Of a DNA stretch of 35,680 nucleotides, positions 24,464 to 33,801 are shown piece after piece. Below the pieces are notes generated by a model. That model was not told where the DNA came from, ran no database searches, and was given only the letters and a program-made list of their open reading frames with translations. Made by a program: the position numbers and the translations under genes. Location: positions 148,552 to 184,231 of the forward strand of contig JAIUNL010000008.1 in assembly GCA_020161835.1 (NCBI GenBank), read 5' to 3'. Origin of the DNA: Bacteroidota bacterium (GTDB taxonomy: Bacteria; Bacteroidota; JABWAT01). The number at the start of each line of letters is the position of its first letter. The first letter of the stretch is position 1.

Positions 24464-26971
24464 ATGGCAAGATATTCGTTTAAAGATGTTGAACCCAAAT
24501 GGCAGTCTGTTTGGGAAACAAAAGGGATTTTTAAAACGCCCAAAGCTCCAAAGAAAAAGTTTTATGTACTTGAAATGTTCCCGTATCCGTCAGGTGATCT
24601 GCATGTGGGACATCTGAAAAACTACGTGATTGGCGATGTGGTTGCCCGGTATAAAAAACTCCACGGTTACGACATTCTCCATCCGATGGGATTTGATGCG
24701 TTCGGACTTCCGGCAGAAAATGCTGCCATCGAACGGAATGTATCTCCCGGTGACTGGACATACGGCAATATTGAAACTTACAAGAAAACCATGTCACTGC
24801 TTGGCTTAAGCTATGACTGGGACAGGGAAGTTGTCACTTGCCGTGAAGATTATTACCGGTGGACGCAGCACATTTTCCAACTTCTTTTCGATAATGGACT
24901 GGCTTACCGCAAAAAAGCATTTGTTAACTGGTGTAACGACTGCCAGACCGTTTTAGCAAATGAACAGGTTGAAAATGGCGTTTGTTACCGTCACGGAACC
25001 CCTGTAACCAAGAAAAATCTTGAACAATGGTTTTTAAAGATCACTGAATTTGCTGATGATTTGCTCGCTGACATGGATCAGTTAAGTAACTGGCCGGAAA
25101 GTGTAAAAAAACAGCAGGTTGACTGGATCGGGAAATCACTCGGTGTTGAAATTCAATTTCAGCAGCCCGAACTCAATCAGAAACTAACGGTCTTCACCAC
25201 CCGTCCTGACACCATTTACGGGGTCACTTTCGTTTCAATTTCGCCAGAACAACCTCTTGTCGAAGAAATCAAGAAACTGGTCACACCTGAGCAGAAAAAG
25301 GGAATTGAAGCCTATCAAGTTCTTTCAAAAGCCAAAACTGAAATTGAACGGACATCAACCGGGGAAAAAACCGGGATTTATTCCGGACTTGATCTCATCC
25401 ATCCGTTAACCGGGAAAAAAGTACCGCTTTGGATTGGTGATTACGTTCTGGCAACTTACGGAACCGGGATTGTAATGGGTGTACCTGCCCACGATGAACG
25501 TGATTTTGCTTTTGCAAAAAAATATGACCTGCCGATTGTACTGGTAATTCAGGATCCAAAAAATAACTTAACTGCTGAAACCATGGAAAATGCCTTCACT
25601 GATGAAGGTATCATGATTAATACACCTGGTTACGACGGAAAGTCCTCAGAAGAATTTATTGTTGCAATCGCCGAACGGATTGAAAAAGAAGGATTTGGCA
25701 AGAAAACCATCAATTATCGTCTGCGTGACTGGTTAATTTCACGTCAGCGGTACTGGGGTGCACCAATCCCGATGATTCATTGTGCAAAGTGCGGTGTGGT
25801 AAAAGATCCGTCGCTGCCGGTCAGACTTCCTTCCGAAAAAAATGTGCAGTTAAAACCTCAGGGCAAAACTCCGCTTGAAACAGATGAGTCGTGGATTAAC
25901 ACCACCTGCCCAACCTGTGGCGGACCTGCCAAACGGGATGCTGATACCATGGATACCTTTATGTGTTCTTCCTGGTATTACCTCAGGTATTCAGATAATA
26001 AAAACAGTGAATCCATTTTTGATTCTGATATCGCCAACATGTGGCTACCAGTAGATCAATATATTGGTGGTGCCGAACATGCTGTTCTTCACCTGCTTTA
26101 TTCCAGGTTTATAACCAAAGCACTTCACCGCATCGGACTCATCAATTTCACCGAGCCATTCCATAACCTGTTTACTCAGGGCATGGTAACCATGTTTTCC
26201 CCCAAAACAGGAAAATTGGAGAAAATGTCGAAGTCAAAAGGAAATGTGGTTCCAGTTGGAGAGTTTGTAAAAGAATGGGGAGCGGATACCGGCCGGGTCA
26301 TGATCCTGTTTGCAGCTCCGCCAGAACGTGATTTTGAATGGACGAATGAAGGTGTTGCCGGTGCAAACCGTTTTCTGAACAGAATCTGGGCATTTGTAAC
26401 CGATAATCTTGATCTGTTGGAAAAAACTGAATTTAAATCCCGGTTTGAGATCAAAGAACTGGATCCGGTTTCCTTTAAAATTTATCAGAAAACTCATCAG
26501 ACCGTTAAAAAAGTAACTGATGATCTGGGTGATTTCAAGTTTAACACTGCAGTTGCCGCCTTTATGGAACTCATGAATGAACTGAACAAAACTGATCGTG
26601 CTCTTTTAGAATCCAATCAGCTTTACCGGGAAGTGATTAAACACTGCACTGTAAGATTTCTTGAAGTTTTCACACCAATTGCACCACATATTTCTGAAGA
26701 ATTGTTATCCCAACTTGGCTTCGATGGTACTGTATTCGAACGCGGATGGCCATCTTTTCATCAGGAAGCAACCATTTCAGACACCATTACACTGGTCATT
26801 CAGGTAAACGGAAAACTCAGGGGAAATATAGAAGTCCCAAGAGATTCCTCAGAAGAAACTGTAAAAGAGTTGTCAATCTCAAATGAACAGGTTCAGAAAT
26901 TCCTGACAGGTCTTTCAATTGTGAAAATTATTGTAATACCAAATAAACTTGTGAATATTGTAGCAAAATAA
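24464..26971 (+). CDS. leuS: Leucyl-tRNA synthetase
   Basis: An 835-residue class Ia synthetase. The HIGH-type motif is HVGH at residues 47-50 within [18 protein letters not shown]. The KMSKS loop is at 587-591. The CP1 editing domain is present, with [12 protein letters not shown] and [15 protein letters not shown], the segments that clear Ile/Met/norvaline-type mischarging. A zinc-ribbon-like part has CAKCG and CPTCGG. The C-terminal domain ends in a VQVNGKLRG block as in bacterial LeuRS. Length is a little short of the 860-880 common in the family but all domains are there. Just downstream, 17 bases away, begins a small GSPII_E N-terminal-like gene. Confidence 0.97.
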   Translation: MARYSFKDVEPKWQSVWETKGIFKTPKAPKKKFYVLEMFPYPSGDLHVGHLKNYVIGDVVARYKKLHGYDILHPMGFDAFGLPAENAAIERNVSPGDWTYGNIETYKKTMSLLGLSYDWDREVVTCREDYYRWTQHIFQLLFDNGLAYRKKAFVNWCNDCQTVLANEQVENGVCYRHGTPVTKKNLEQWFLKITEFADDLLADMDQLSNWPESVKKQQVDWIGKSLGVEIQFQQPELNQKLTVFTTRPDTIYGVTFVSISPEQPLVEEIKKLVTPEQKKGIEAYQVLSKAKTEIERTSTGEKTGIYSGLDLIHPLTGKKVPLWIGDYVLATYGTGIVMGVPAHDERDFAFAKKYDLPIVLVIQDPKNNLTAETMENAFTDEGIMINTPGYDGKSSEEFIVAIAERIEKEGFGKKTINYRLRDWLISRQRYWGAPIPMIHCAKCGVVKDPSLPVRLPSEKNVQLKPQGKTPLETDESWINTTCPTCGGPAKRDADTMDTFMCSSWYYLRYSDNKNSESIFDSDIANMWLPVDQYIGGAEHAVLHLLYSRFITKALHRIGLINFTEPFHNLFTQGMVTMFSPKTGKLEKMSKSKGNVVPVGEFVKEWGADTGRVMILFAAPPERDFEWTNEGVAGANRFLNRIWAFVTDNLDLLEKTEFKSRFEIKELDPVSFKIYQKTHQTVKKVTDDLGDFKFNTAVAAFMELMNELNKTDRALLESNQLYREVIKHCTVRFLEVFTPIAPHISEELLSQLGFDGTVFERGWPSFHQEATISDTITLVIQVNGKLRGNIEVPRDSSEETVKELSISNEQVQKFLTGLSIVKIIVIPNKLVNIVAK

Positions 26972-26988
26972 GAGTAAGGAAATATGCC

Positions 26989-27354
26989 ATGAAGCGGTAT
27001 GGTGAATTGGTCGTAGATGAAGGGTATGCAACTGAAGAACAGGTATTAAAAGCACTTGAATACCAGAGAACCAGTGAAAAATTGCTGGGAAAAGTGATGA
27101 TTGACATGGGAATTATCACGCTTGAACAACAGTATGAAGCACTGACTTTCGGGAAATCACCTGATGGTGGCGGTAAAAAATTTGGTCAGATTTGTGAAGA
27201 ATTCGGCTACGCCTCGGCAGTTGATATTGAGCGGGCATTGGCCTTTCAGAAAAAAATCAAAGGCTATTTGGGTGAGATCATGATGGAACTCGGTTATCTC
27301 ACTCTTGAACAACATAATTATATAGTAAAATTACAGCAGGAATACGGTGTCTAA
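26989..27354 (+). CDS. Stand-alone double GSPII_E N-terminal (MshEN-like) domain protein
   Basis: A 121-residue protein made of two related halves. The first (about 1-55) reads YGELVVDEGYATEEQVLKAL; the second (about 62-121) reads FGQICEEFGYASAVDIERAL, then LGEIMMELGYLTLEQ. This G-(Q/E)-L-x5-Y-x-(T/S)-x2-(Q/D)-(V/I) pattern is that of the N-terminal domain of type II secretion/type IV pilus ATPases (GSPII_E_N/MshEN), some of which bind c-di-GMP. The ATPase domain is absent. It lies in leuS-orf-purM, overlapping purM by 8 bases. A small adaptor or c-di-GMP-responsive protein is possible, but no partner is seen here. Confidence 0.75.
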   Translation: MKRYGELVVDEGYATEEQVLKALEYQRTSEKLLGKVMIDMGIITLEQQYEALTFGKSPDGGGKKFGQICEEFGYASAVDIERALAFQKKIKGYLGEIMMELGYLTLEQHNYIVKLQQEYGV

Positions 27355-28351
27355 ACAACAAATTACTTACAAATCAGCTGGTGTGGATATTGATGCCGGC
27401 GAAGAAACAGTTCAACGGATCAAACCCCACGTTAAAAAGACGTTCAATTCAAAGGTTTTGTCTGATCTGGGAAGTTTTGGCGGCATGTTTGATGCCCGTT
27501 TCCCTGAATATAAAGAACCCGTTCTCGTCTCATCTGTTGATGGAGTAGGAACAAAACTAAAAGTTGCTCAAGCTGTCAACAAACATGATACAATCGGTCA
27601 GGATCTGGTTAATCACTGTATCAATGACATCCTTGTTTGTGGAGCAAAACCTCTTTTCTTCCTTGATTATTTTGCAACGGGAAAATTGAATCCGGAAATT
27701 GCCGAGCATGTTATTGGCGGAATGGCTAAAGCCGCCGGTGAAAACGGTTGTGCCTTGATTGGTGGCGAAACTGCTGAAATGCCTGGCGTCTATAATGATG
27801 AAGATTATGATATTGCCGGTACCATCGTGGGTGTTGCTGAAAAATCGAATATTCTGAGTCGTGATAATGTCAAAAAGGGTGATATTTTATTAGCTCTTCC
27901 TTCTACCGGACTCCATACCAACGGTTATAGTTTAGCCCGCCGGGTTATTCTTTTGAATCATGAATTTTCTGATTTCTCAGCAGAACTTGGAATGACTTTT
28001 GGTGAAGCACTTCTGGCCGTTCACAGGTCTTATTTTCATTCTGTTTTTCCGTTGATTGAGCAAAAATTGGTAAATGGAATCAGTCATATTACAGGTGGTG
28101 GACTCATTTCAAATACGATGAGAGTTGTTCCCGATGGATTGAAAATGGATGTAAACTGGGATTCATGGCAACGACCTGTCATTTATAAGCTTATTCAGGA
28201 GTTAGGAAATGTTCCTGAAGAAGATATGCGCAGAACATTTAACCTGGGTATTGGTCTTGTTTTAATCGTTTCACCTGAAAAACTGTCTGAAGTAAAGTCT
28301 CATCTTGTTTCAAAGGGAGAATTGCCTTTTGAAATTGGAACCATTGTCTGA
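27347..28351 (+). CDS. purM: Phosphoribosylformylglycinamidine cyclo-ligase (AIR synthetase)
   Basis: A 334-residue enzyme of purine synthesis that closes the imidazole ring of FGAM with ATP to give AIR, the step after PurL. Conserved blocks are ITYKSAGVDIDAGEE at the start, VSSVDGVGTKLKVA, DLVNHCINDILVCGAKPLFFLDYF, LIGGETAEMPGVY and LPSTGLHTNGYSLAR, then ITGGGLISN. The start is a GTG inside the end of the previous gene (8-base overlap); no ATG is available before the conserved N-terminus. The gene is followed by a strong terminator, so it is the last gene of its unit. A partial purL is at the right end of the window. Confidence 0.96.
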   Translation: MSKQQITYKSAGVDIDAGEETVQRIKPHVKKTFNSKVLSDLGSFGGMFDARFPEYKEPVLVSSVDGVGTKLKVAQAVNKHDTIGQDLVNHCINDILVCGAKPLFFLDYFATGKLNPEIAEHVIGGMAKAAGENGCALIGGETAEMPGVYNDEDYDIAGTIVGVAEKSNILSRDNVKKGDILLALPSTGLHTNGYSLARRVILLNHEFSDFSAELGMTFGEALLAVHRSYFHSVFPLIEQKLVNGISHITGGGLISNTMRVVPDGLKMDVNWDSWQRPVIYKLIQELGNVPEEDMRRTFNLGIGLVLIVSPEKLSEVKSHLVSKGELPFEIGTIV

Positions 28352-28355
28352 CAGG

Positions 28356-28381
28356 AGCCGGCAAATAGCCGGCTTTTTTTT
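28356..28381 (+). terminator. Rho-independent terminator after purM
   Basis: Perfect stem AGCCGGC (28356-28362) and GCCGGCT (28368-28374) with loop AAATA, followed by a run of T. Confidence 0.9.
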
Positions 28382-28416
28382 ATCCTCTTCATAACCTATT
28401 CCATTTTAATCACAAT

Positions 28417-28454
28417 AACGGGCTCCCGTTTGCCATTTATGCGGTAAATCGCAT
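28417..28454. promoter_or_regulatory. Two adjacent dyads upstream of plsY
   Basis: AACGGGCTCCCGTT (28417-28430, perfect 6-bp arms) is followed by ATGCG-GTAAAT-CGCAT (28439-28454, perfect 5-bp arms). Both lie 60-95 bases before plsY, after the purM terminator, where a promoter is expected. Possible operators; no regulator can be named. Confidence 0.35.
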
Positions 28455-28512
28455 TTTTTATATTATTTTAGTAAGGAATTACTCCGGTAAACTTTTTTCT
28501 CAGGGATAATCT

Positions 28513-29163
28513 ATGCTGAATCTGGTTATTATTGCACTTTCTTCTTATCTCGCCGGTTCCTTTCCTACTGCAATTCTTGTTGGCAAATTATCACGTGGTA
28601 TTGACATCAGGCAGCACGGCAGCGGTAATGCCGGTGGTACAAATGTATTCAGGGTTCTTGGCTGGAAACTGGGTGTTTTTGTCATGTTGGTTGATATGCT
28701 AAAAGGTTACCTCGCAACGGTTTACCTTTCTCAGCTCAGTTTTTTCCCCGGCGAACCTATTAATCCTGTTTATTTTTCAATTCTTGCCGGTGTGTTTGCA
28801 ATAATCGGTCATATCTGGACAGTTTTTGCAGGGTTTAAAGGTGGAAAAGGTGTGGGCACCGCAGCCGGTTTTTTATTTGGATTGATTCCTGTTGCTGCAT
28901 TGGGTGGGATGGTCATTTTCTTTACTCTGTTTTTCATTTTCAGATATGTAAGTCTTGGGTCGGTTTGTGCCGCAATTGGCATTCCCTCCATATTGATTTT
29001 GCAAAAATTCACAACCAATCCTGAACTTGAACCCGTACTTATTTATATCACTTCAGCAATTGCAATTCTGATTATTTACACACACAGAAGTAATATTCAA
29101 CGTCTTCTAAATGGCACAGAAAATAAAATAACCAGTCTGAAGGGTGGAAATGCAACCAAATAA
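28513..29163 (+). CDS. plsY: Acyl-phosphate:glycerol-3-phosphate acyltransferase PlsY
   Basis: A 216-residue multi-spanning inner-membrane enzyme making lysophosphatidic acid from acyl-phosphate and glycerol-3-phosphate, the first step of phospholipid synthesis. The three conserved loop motifs are present: SYLAGSFPTA with the following GIDIRQHGSGNAGGTNVFR, the FAGFKGGKGVGTAAGF phosphate-binding-type loop, and a later loop around FRYVSLGSV. Five or so hydrophobic helices are visible. It overlaps gpsA by 14 bases, which supplies its glycerol-3-phosphate substrate, so the operon links substrate formation with its use. Confidence 0.96.
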   Translation: MLNLVIIALSSYLAGSFPTAILVGKLSRGIDIRQHGSGNAGGTNVFRVLGWKLGVFVMLVDMLKGYLATVYLSQLSFFPGEPINPVYFSILAGVFAIIGHIWTVFAGFKGGKGVGTAAGFLFGLIPVAALGGMVIFFTLFFIFRYVSLGSVCAAIGIPSILILQKFTTNPELEPVLIYITSAIAILIIYTHRSNIQRLLNGTENKITSLKGGNATK

Positions 29164-30178
29164 TTTAAGTCAGATCGCTGTATTAGGGGCAGGAAGCTGG
29201 GGAAATAGTCTTGCAATTTTGCTTTCGCAAAAAGGCCATCAGGTTACCCTTTGGGAATTCAGTGTTGAAGCGGCAGAGATTCTTCAGAAAACAAGAAAGA
29301 ATTTGAAATATCTCGGAGACGATATCGTTTTTCCGGAAGCTTTGGTTATCACGTCTGAATTGAAACCAGCAGTTGAAAATGCAGATATTATTGTTCTGGC
29401 GACACCTTCCCACACAATCCGAAGTGTTGTAAAAAATCTCATTGGAATTATCAAGCCCAATTCCATTCTCGTCAATGTAGCAAAAGGAATTGAAAACGGT
29501 ACATTCTTTACCATGTCACAGGTTATCTCTGATGTGATTCCTGGTATTACGCCAGATAGAATTGTAGCTCTTTATGGCCCATCACACGCTGAAGAAGTTA
29601 GTCGTGGATTGCCAACCACAGTTGTAAGCGCTTCATCTGATTTGGAAACTGCACGAAAAATCCGTGAAATATTTGTTACCCCAATGTTTCGTGTCTATTC
29701 AAACACAGATATAATTGGAGTCGAAATTGGCGGATCTGTAAAAAACGTAATGGCTATTGCCGCGGGTATCTCTGATGGAATTGGGTTTGGTGACAATGCC
29801 AAAGCTGCCTTGATGACCCGTGGAATAACTGAAATTACACGTCTTGGAGTAGCTCTTGGAGCAAAAAAGGAAACTTTTGCCGGCTTAACCGGTATTGGTG
29901 ACCTTATTGTAACCTGTATGTCACGCCATTCACGAAACCGTCATGTTGGTGAAGAAATTGGGAAAGGGAAGACTCTGAAACAGGTTCTTGATTCCATGAT
30001 TATGGTGGCTGAAGGTGTAAATACTACAAAATCAACCCTTGGACTTTCTCAAAAAATGGGTATTGATATGCCCATAACAAATGCCGTTCACAGTATTTTA
30101 TTCGAAGATCAAGATCCGAAAGAAGTTGTAAAAATGCTGATGACAAGATCAGTAAAAGACGAGGATTGGGGAAATTGA
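29150..30178 (+). CDS. gpsA: NAD(P)H-dependent glycerol-3-phosphate dehydrogenase
   Basis: About 342 residues. It reduces dihydroxyacetone phosphate to sn-glycerol-3-phosphate for phospholipids. The Rossmann motif is AVLGAGSWGNSLA near residues 10-22, followed by LVNVAKGIENG, ALYGPSHAEEV, the catalytic-Lys block GGSVKNVMAIAAGI, and GLTGIGDLIVTC then SRHSRNRHVG. The ATG at 29150 is preferred over a GTG at 29144 because AGGGTGG stands just before it. It overlaps the end of plsY and reads as the second gene of that operon. A short gap of 73 bases follows before the next gene, with no clear terminator. Confidence 0.96.
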   Translation: MQPNNLSQIAVLGAGSWGNSLAILLSQKGHQVTLWEFSVEAAEILQKTRKNLKYLGDDIVFPEALVITSELKPAVENADIIVLATPSHTIRSVVKNLIGIIKPNSILVNVAKGIENGTFFTMSQVISDVIPGITPDRIVALYGPSHAEEVSRGLPTTVVSASSDLETARKIREIFVTPMFRVYSNTDIIGVEIGGSVKNVMAIAAGISDGIGFGDNAKAALMTRGITEITRLGVALGAKKETFAGLTGIGDLIVTCMSRHSRNRHVGEEIGKGKTLKQVLDSMIMVAEGVNTTKSTLGLSQKMGIDMPITNAVHSILFEDQDPKEVVKMLMTRSVKDEDWGN

Positions 30179-30251
30179 TTTCCTCAACTTATTTAGGTAA
30201 TTTAATAGATTAGTTAACTTATTTGTCCGGTTTAGAATTGAGGACTCAAAA

Positions 30252-31652
30252 ATGAAAAGAAATCCCCGCCTTTTTGCATTAACCTATCTGGTTATACTGA
30301 CCGCATTTCCGGTATTTGGACAAAACAACCCAGTTCCACCCGCTACAACAACGGCACCCCCATTGCCTGTTCTTGCTGCACCCGCAGATACACTAACCCC
30401 TCAGATTGAAAAGGGAATTGTTGCTGCTGAATCGAAATTGGCCACAATAAACCAAACTATATCTAAACAACCTGTCGCAGAGCAAGCACCTGTTCAACCT
30501 CAGCCCCAACCGGGAGACACAACTAAAGCTGTTGTTCAACCTACTGTTTCGGTCAATACGTATAAACTGATTAGTGAAACTGATTCACTATTATATGAAC
30601 TCAGACTCAGGGTAGAACTGCTTGATCCGAAAGTCCCAAAATCCCAGACGCTGAAAAAGAAAATTAAATTTCTTCAGGAATCTTCAAAACAACTCTTGGT
30701 CAAATCTTCATCTGCACATATTAGTTTGGCTGAAAAGCTGGATTATGCCGATAAAAACTTAAGTGAAGCCAGATCTCTTCTTGAAAAGACAAATTCTTCA
30801 TCAGCTAAACCGGATGCTGAGGTGGCACAGTCTGAATCATCTGATTCTACAAACGCTCAAAGTCAGTCAGCTTCCAATGTCGATATTAAGGCCAACCTGC
30901 TTTCAGCCAGAAAACTTGTCATTGATGCTGATTCATCATTAACTTTAGTTGGAACGCTTATTCCAGGGCTTGATCCAAAGCAAAGAGAAACGATTTATAT
31001 GACAGAACGTCACCACGCTCTGAAAGTCATCACCCGTGATCTTAAAAACCTTACAGCCTCAGCAGGAATGTCTTCAACAGTTGCAAGCAGAAGGTTACTT
31101 GACCCGAGTGCTGACTGGGATTTTGATGCAAAAACACCCTTGACTACTGACCCCAGAGTAAACCCTGTTAAATCATATCTTGATAAAAACCTTCCTGAAA
31201 ACGGAAACATTTTCAAAACAATCCAGAAAGACTCCATGATTTTCACTTTCCGGATTCCAGACGCCTGGAGAGTTAATGAAAAATTTAAGTTTCCTGTGAT
31301 TTCTTACACAAGTCCAGATAAGAAAATCATCATTACCATAAATCAGTCAATTGCTTCTGTTGATTCTCTGCATTACTGGGCAGCCATTTATGAAGCTTCT
31401 TCATACGGTAAAAATCAGTTATCCGGAAACTACATCATGTTCCCGAAGTCAAGGGTACAGTCTTTTGGAGCTGATCAGAGTTATGTTGCAAAATATCACT
31501 TCGGATCGAAAGAAATCGCTGCATTGTTCCTTCAGAGAAAAGGGGAAGTTGTAGCTGCTTTTGTTGAATATCCCAATGGCAGTTTAAATGATTCTGACAC
31601 GGGTATTATCAATCTGTTTCTGAATTCTCTGAAATATAAAGATATTAAGTAA
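30252..31652 (+). CDS. Exported protein with Pro-rich linker, unknown function
   Basis: A 466-residue protein with a signal peptide (residues 1-23, ending VFGQ). A low-complexity stretch rich in Pro, Ala, Thr and Gln follows (about 24-100), then a helical region with many Lys/Glu/Leu that could form coiled coil (about 110-190), a Ser-rich linker, and a C-terminal globular part from about residue 320. That part begins DSMIFTFRIPDAWRVNEKF and ends LFLNSLKYKDIK, and resembles PsbP/DUF1795-type lipoprotein folds in outline (FxIPxxW then a late IINLFLNSLK), which I offer only as a possibility. It is likely periplasmic. It is followed after 4 bases by the AlbA_2 gene and may be co-transcribed with it. 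Confidence 0.7.
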   Translation: MKRNPRLFALTYLVILTAFPVFGQNNPVPPATTTAPPLPVLAAPADTLTPQIEKGIVAAESKLATINQTISKQPVAEQAPVQPQPQPGDTTKAVVQPTVSVNTYKLISETDSLLYELRLRVELLDPKVPKSQTLKKKIKFLQESSKQLLVKSSSAHISLAEKLDYADKNLSEARSLLEKTNSSSAKPDAEVAQSESSDSTNAQSQSASNVDIKANLLSARKLVIDADSSLTLVGTLIPGLDPKQRETIYMTERHHALKVITRDLKNLTASAGMSSTVASRRLLDPSADWDFDAKTPLTTDPRVNPVKSYLDKNLPENGNIFKTIQKDSMIFTFRIPDAWRVNEKFKFPVISYTSPDKKIIITINQSIASVDSLHYWAAIYEASSYGKNQLSGNYIMFPKSRVQSFGADQSYVAKYHFGSKEIAALFLQRKGEVVAAFVEYPNGSLNDSDTGIINLFLNSLKYKDIK

Positions 31653-31656
31653 ATCT

Positions 31657-32283
31657 ATGCGGTTTTCTGAGGCCGCACTTAAAAGTCTGATCCAGCAGGG
31701 TGAAGGTATCGCGCTGGAGTTTAAAAGAAGAATAAACCATCCAAAGAAAATTGGTAAAAGTCTAGTTGCTTTTGCCAATACTCTGGGTGGTTTTTTAATT
31801 ATAGGGGTAGATGATAATGGGTTCGTTTACGGAATTGAAGACGAAAAATATCCCGCTGAATTTATTGAGATGATTTCTTCTTCTGAATGCGATCCTCCAG
31901 TAAAATACAACCTTTTTTCAATTAAAATTGACGGAAAATATGTCATCCTGATTGAGGTTCCTGAAAGTAGTATAAAACCCCATTTTCTTAAAAAAGATCA
32001 TTCTGCTTATATCAGAATAGGGGATAAATCGCTTATAGCCAGTCAGGTTCAGCTTGCATTAATGAAAGAAGCAAATAATAAAAGTACACGGGTAGATTTT
32101 GGTGAATCAGAAAAACTTCTGTTCGATTATCTTTCTGCTTATGGGACTATTACCTTTCAAAAATTCTCAGTTTTATCAGGATTAACTGAAGCTGAATCCT
32201 CTGTGAGATTAAGCAGGCTAATTGCAATAGGGATGATCCGATCAGTATTTGTAGATTCAACAGAACATTTCAGCGTGGTGTAA
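31657..32283 (+). CDS. AlbA_2/Schlafen-like domain protein with C-terminal winged helix
   Basis: A 208-residue protein. The N-terminal domain (about 10-130) has the AlbA_2 (Schlafen, formerly divergent AAA_4) pattern: QGEGIALEFKRR, then LVAFANTLGGFLIIGVDDNG, IEVPESSIKPHF and AYIRIGDKSLIAS. The C-terminal 65 residues look like a winged helix (FDYLSAYGTITFQKF ... SSVRLSRLIAIGMI). Family knowledge: many bacterial members are annotated as ATP-binding regulators or helix-turn-helix proteins, while some Schlafen-fold proteins are RNases. A nucleic-acid-binding regulatory role is the safe inference. It starts 4 bases after the previous gene. Its stop codon touches the stop codon of the convergent rsgA. 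Confidence 0.82.
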   Translation: MRFSEAALKSLIQQGEGIALEFKRRINHPKKIGKSLVAFANTLGGFLIIGVDDNGFVYGIEDEKYPAEFIEMISSSECDPPVKYNLFSIKIDGKYVILIEVPESSIKPHFLKKDHSAYIRIGDKSLIASQVQLALMKEANNKSTRVDFGESEKLLFDYLSAYGTITFQKFSVLSGLTEAESSVRLSRLIAIGMIRSVFVDSTEHFSVV

Positions 32284-33183
32284 TCAATCAAGATCTTTGA
32301 GCATTTGAAGATAGCTTTCATACCTCAGCGGGTGAATATGACCTTTTTCAACTGCAACTTTGACTGCACAAACTGGTTCATGGGTATGTGAACATTTTGA
32401 AAATTTGCAATCTTCGAGATAGGGTACCATTTCCCTAAAAAAATGGCTCAATTCATACGCTTCAATATTCCTCAGTCCAAACTCACGTAAACCGGGTGTA
32501 TCAATTATAAAAGAATTTTCCATCACCTCAAATAATTCGGCATTACTGGTCGTGTGTTTGCCCTGATTCCACTTATCGGACGTTTTACCAATTCTAAGTG
32601 CCAGATCTGGATTTATCGAACTGATTAGAGTTGTTTTGCCAACGCCGCTAAGTCCTGTGAGTGAAGATAGCTTGTTTTGGAAAACCGATTTAAACAGTTT
32701 ACCATCTGAATCTGAAAGTAAATTCTCAAAGAAAATTCCGTCTGTGCACCCAGAGTATAAAGATCTGATTTGATTGATTTCTTCATCAATCTGTTTTACA
32801 AGATCAACTTTGGTGAAAACCAGAATAGCGGGAATCCGGTACGCCTGTGCCGTAACCAGACATCTGTCAATAAAATTAAATTTTGGAGCAGGTTTTGTGA
32901 GTGATGATACAATCACAACCTGATCTACATTTGCAGCAAGCACGTGTTCATTATTATCGTTGCCGATTGCACTGCGGGTCATCTTATTTAATCGGGGAAG
33001 GACAGCAGTTATAACCCATTCATCCTGTTTATCAATGGTGACAAAATCTCCAACTACAACCGGGTTGGTGGCCTTTGATTCAATGAGCCTGAGTTTACCT
33101 CTGAGTGATGCAGAAATGAAAGAACCATCATCCAATTTCACCTGATAAGTACTTCCAACAGATTTAGTGACTCTTCCTTTCAT
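32284..33183 (-). CDS. rsgA: Ribosome small subunit-dependent GTPase A
   Basis: A 299-residue circularly permuted GTPase that checks late 30S ribosomal subunit maturation. An OB-fold occupies residues 1-60. The GTPase motifs come in the order G4 (FTKVD, 123-127), G1 (GLSGVGKTT, 177-185), switch region GKHTTSNAELF (208-218), and G3 (DTPG, 228-231), which defines the YjeQ/RsgA family. The C-terminal zinc finger has Cys259, Cys264, His266 and Cys272. All key residues are intact. It is transcribed alone, divergent from the response regulator and convergent with the AlbA_2 gene with no spacer between their stop codons. Confidence 0.96.
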   Translation of the reverse strand: MKGRVTKSVGSTYQVKLDDGSFISASLRGKLRLIESKATNPVVVGDFVTIDKQDEWVITAVLPRLNKMTRSAIGNDNNEHVLAANVDQVVIVSSLTKPAPKFNFIDRCLVTAQAYRIPAILVFTKVDLVKQIDEEINQIRSLYSGCTDGIFFENLLSDSDGKLFKSVFQNKLSSLTGLSGVGKTTLISSINPDLALRIGKTSDKWNQGKHTTSNAELFEVMENSFIIDTPGLREFGLRNIEAYELSHFFREMVPYLEDCKFSKCSHTHEPVCAVKVAVEKGHIHPLRYESYLQMLKDLD

Positions 33184-33295
33184 ATTTTCCTATTCATAAG
33201 TTGTTTGATTTAACAGAATCTGATATATTTAAAATTAAGAAAAATACTGTAGATTAAAAATTAACACAGACCCAGCCGAACAAAAGGAGCGTTAA

Positions 33296-33658
33296 ATGGC
33301 CCATATTCTTGTCGTAGATGATAGCATTACCAACCGGAAAGTGATAGTTAATTATTTGCTCAGCCTCGGACATACAACCTGCGAAGCTGGTGATGGTTTT
33401 GAAGGTGAGACAGTTGCTAAAAGTGAAAAACCTGAAGCGATGATTCTTGATGTGGTCATGCCTGGCCGGAACGGATTTGAACTCCTGCGTGAAATCAGAA
33501 AAACACCAGGATTTGAAAAAACACCTATAATCATGTTAACCTCAAAAGATCAGGATTCTGACCGGTTTTGGGGAATGAAACAGGGTGCATCTGATTATCT
33601 CACAAAACCATTCAGCGAAGACGAACTCAGAGCAGCCTTAAAGAAACACCTTAAATGA
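33296..33658 (+). CDS. Single-domain CheY/PilG-like response regulator
   Basis: A 120-residue receiver domain with no output domain. The acidic pocket is Asp8-Asp9, the phosphoacceptor is Asp52 in MILDVVMPG, and the switch residues are Thr82 (MLTSK) and Lys104 (YLTKPF). The form ILVVDDSITNRKVI and ESEKP-like spacing match regulators of the PilG/PilH or chemotaxis type. AAAGGAG stands eight or so bases before the ATG, a strong ribosome binding site. No histidine kinase is nearby, so its partner must be elsewhere; the protein probably acts through protein-protein contacts. A small hairpin with a weak T-run follows the gene. Confidence 0.92.
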   Translation: MAHILVVDDSITNRKVIVNYLLSLGHTTCEAGDGFEGETVAKSEKPEAMILDVVMPGRNGFELLREIRKTPGFEKTPIIMLTSKDQDSDRFWGMKQGASDYLTKPFSEDELRAALKKHLK

Positions 33659-33664
33659 AACAGG

Positions 33665-33686
33665 CCGCTGGGTACAGCGGTTTTAT
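33665..33686 (+). terminator. Probable terminator after the response regulator
   Basis: Stem CCGCTG (33665-33670) and CAGCGG (33675-33680) with loop GGTA, followed by TTTTAT. The T-run is short, so termination may be partial. Confidence 0.6.
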
Positions 33687-33693
33687 ACTTTAC

Positions 33694-33737
33694 ATAATAT
33701 ATATTATATACTAATTAAAGACATATAAATATTTATA
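33694..33737. promoter_or_regulatory. Two AT-only palindromes upstream of the Rrf2-family gene
   Basis: ATAATATATATTAT (33694-33707) and TATAAATATTTATA (33724-33737) are both perfect 14-bp palindromes, with centres 30 bases apart, about three helical turns. They sit in the 143-base gap before the Rrf2 gene and could be autoregulatory operators. AT-rich DNA makes chance palindromes common. Confidence 0.35.
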
Positions 33738-33801
33738 AGATATTGGAATTTAGAATTCTTTTTCTTAGTTTCAGACAAAAGGATATTTAAAAGGTGTAAT
33801 T

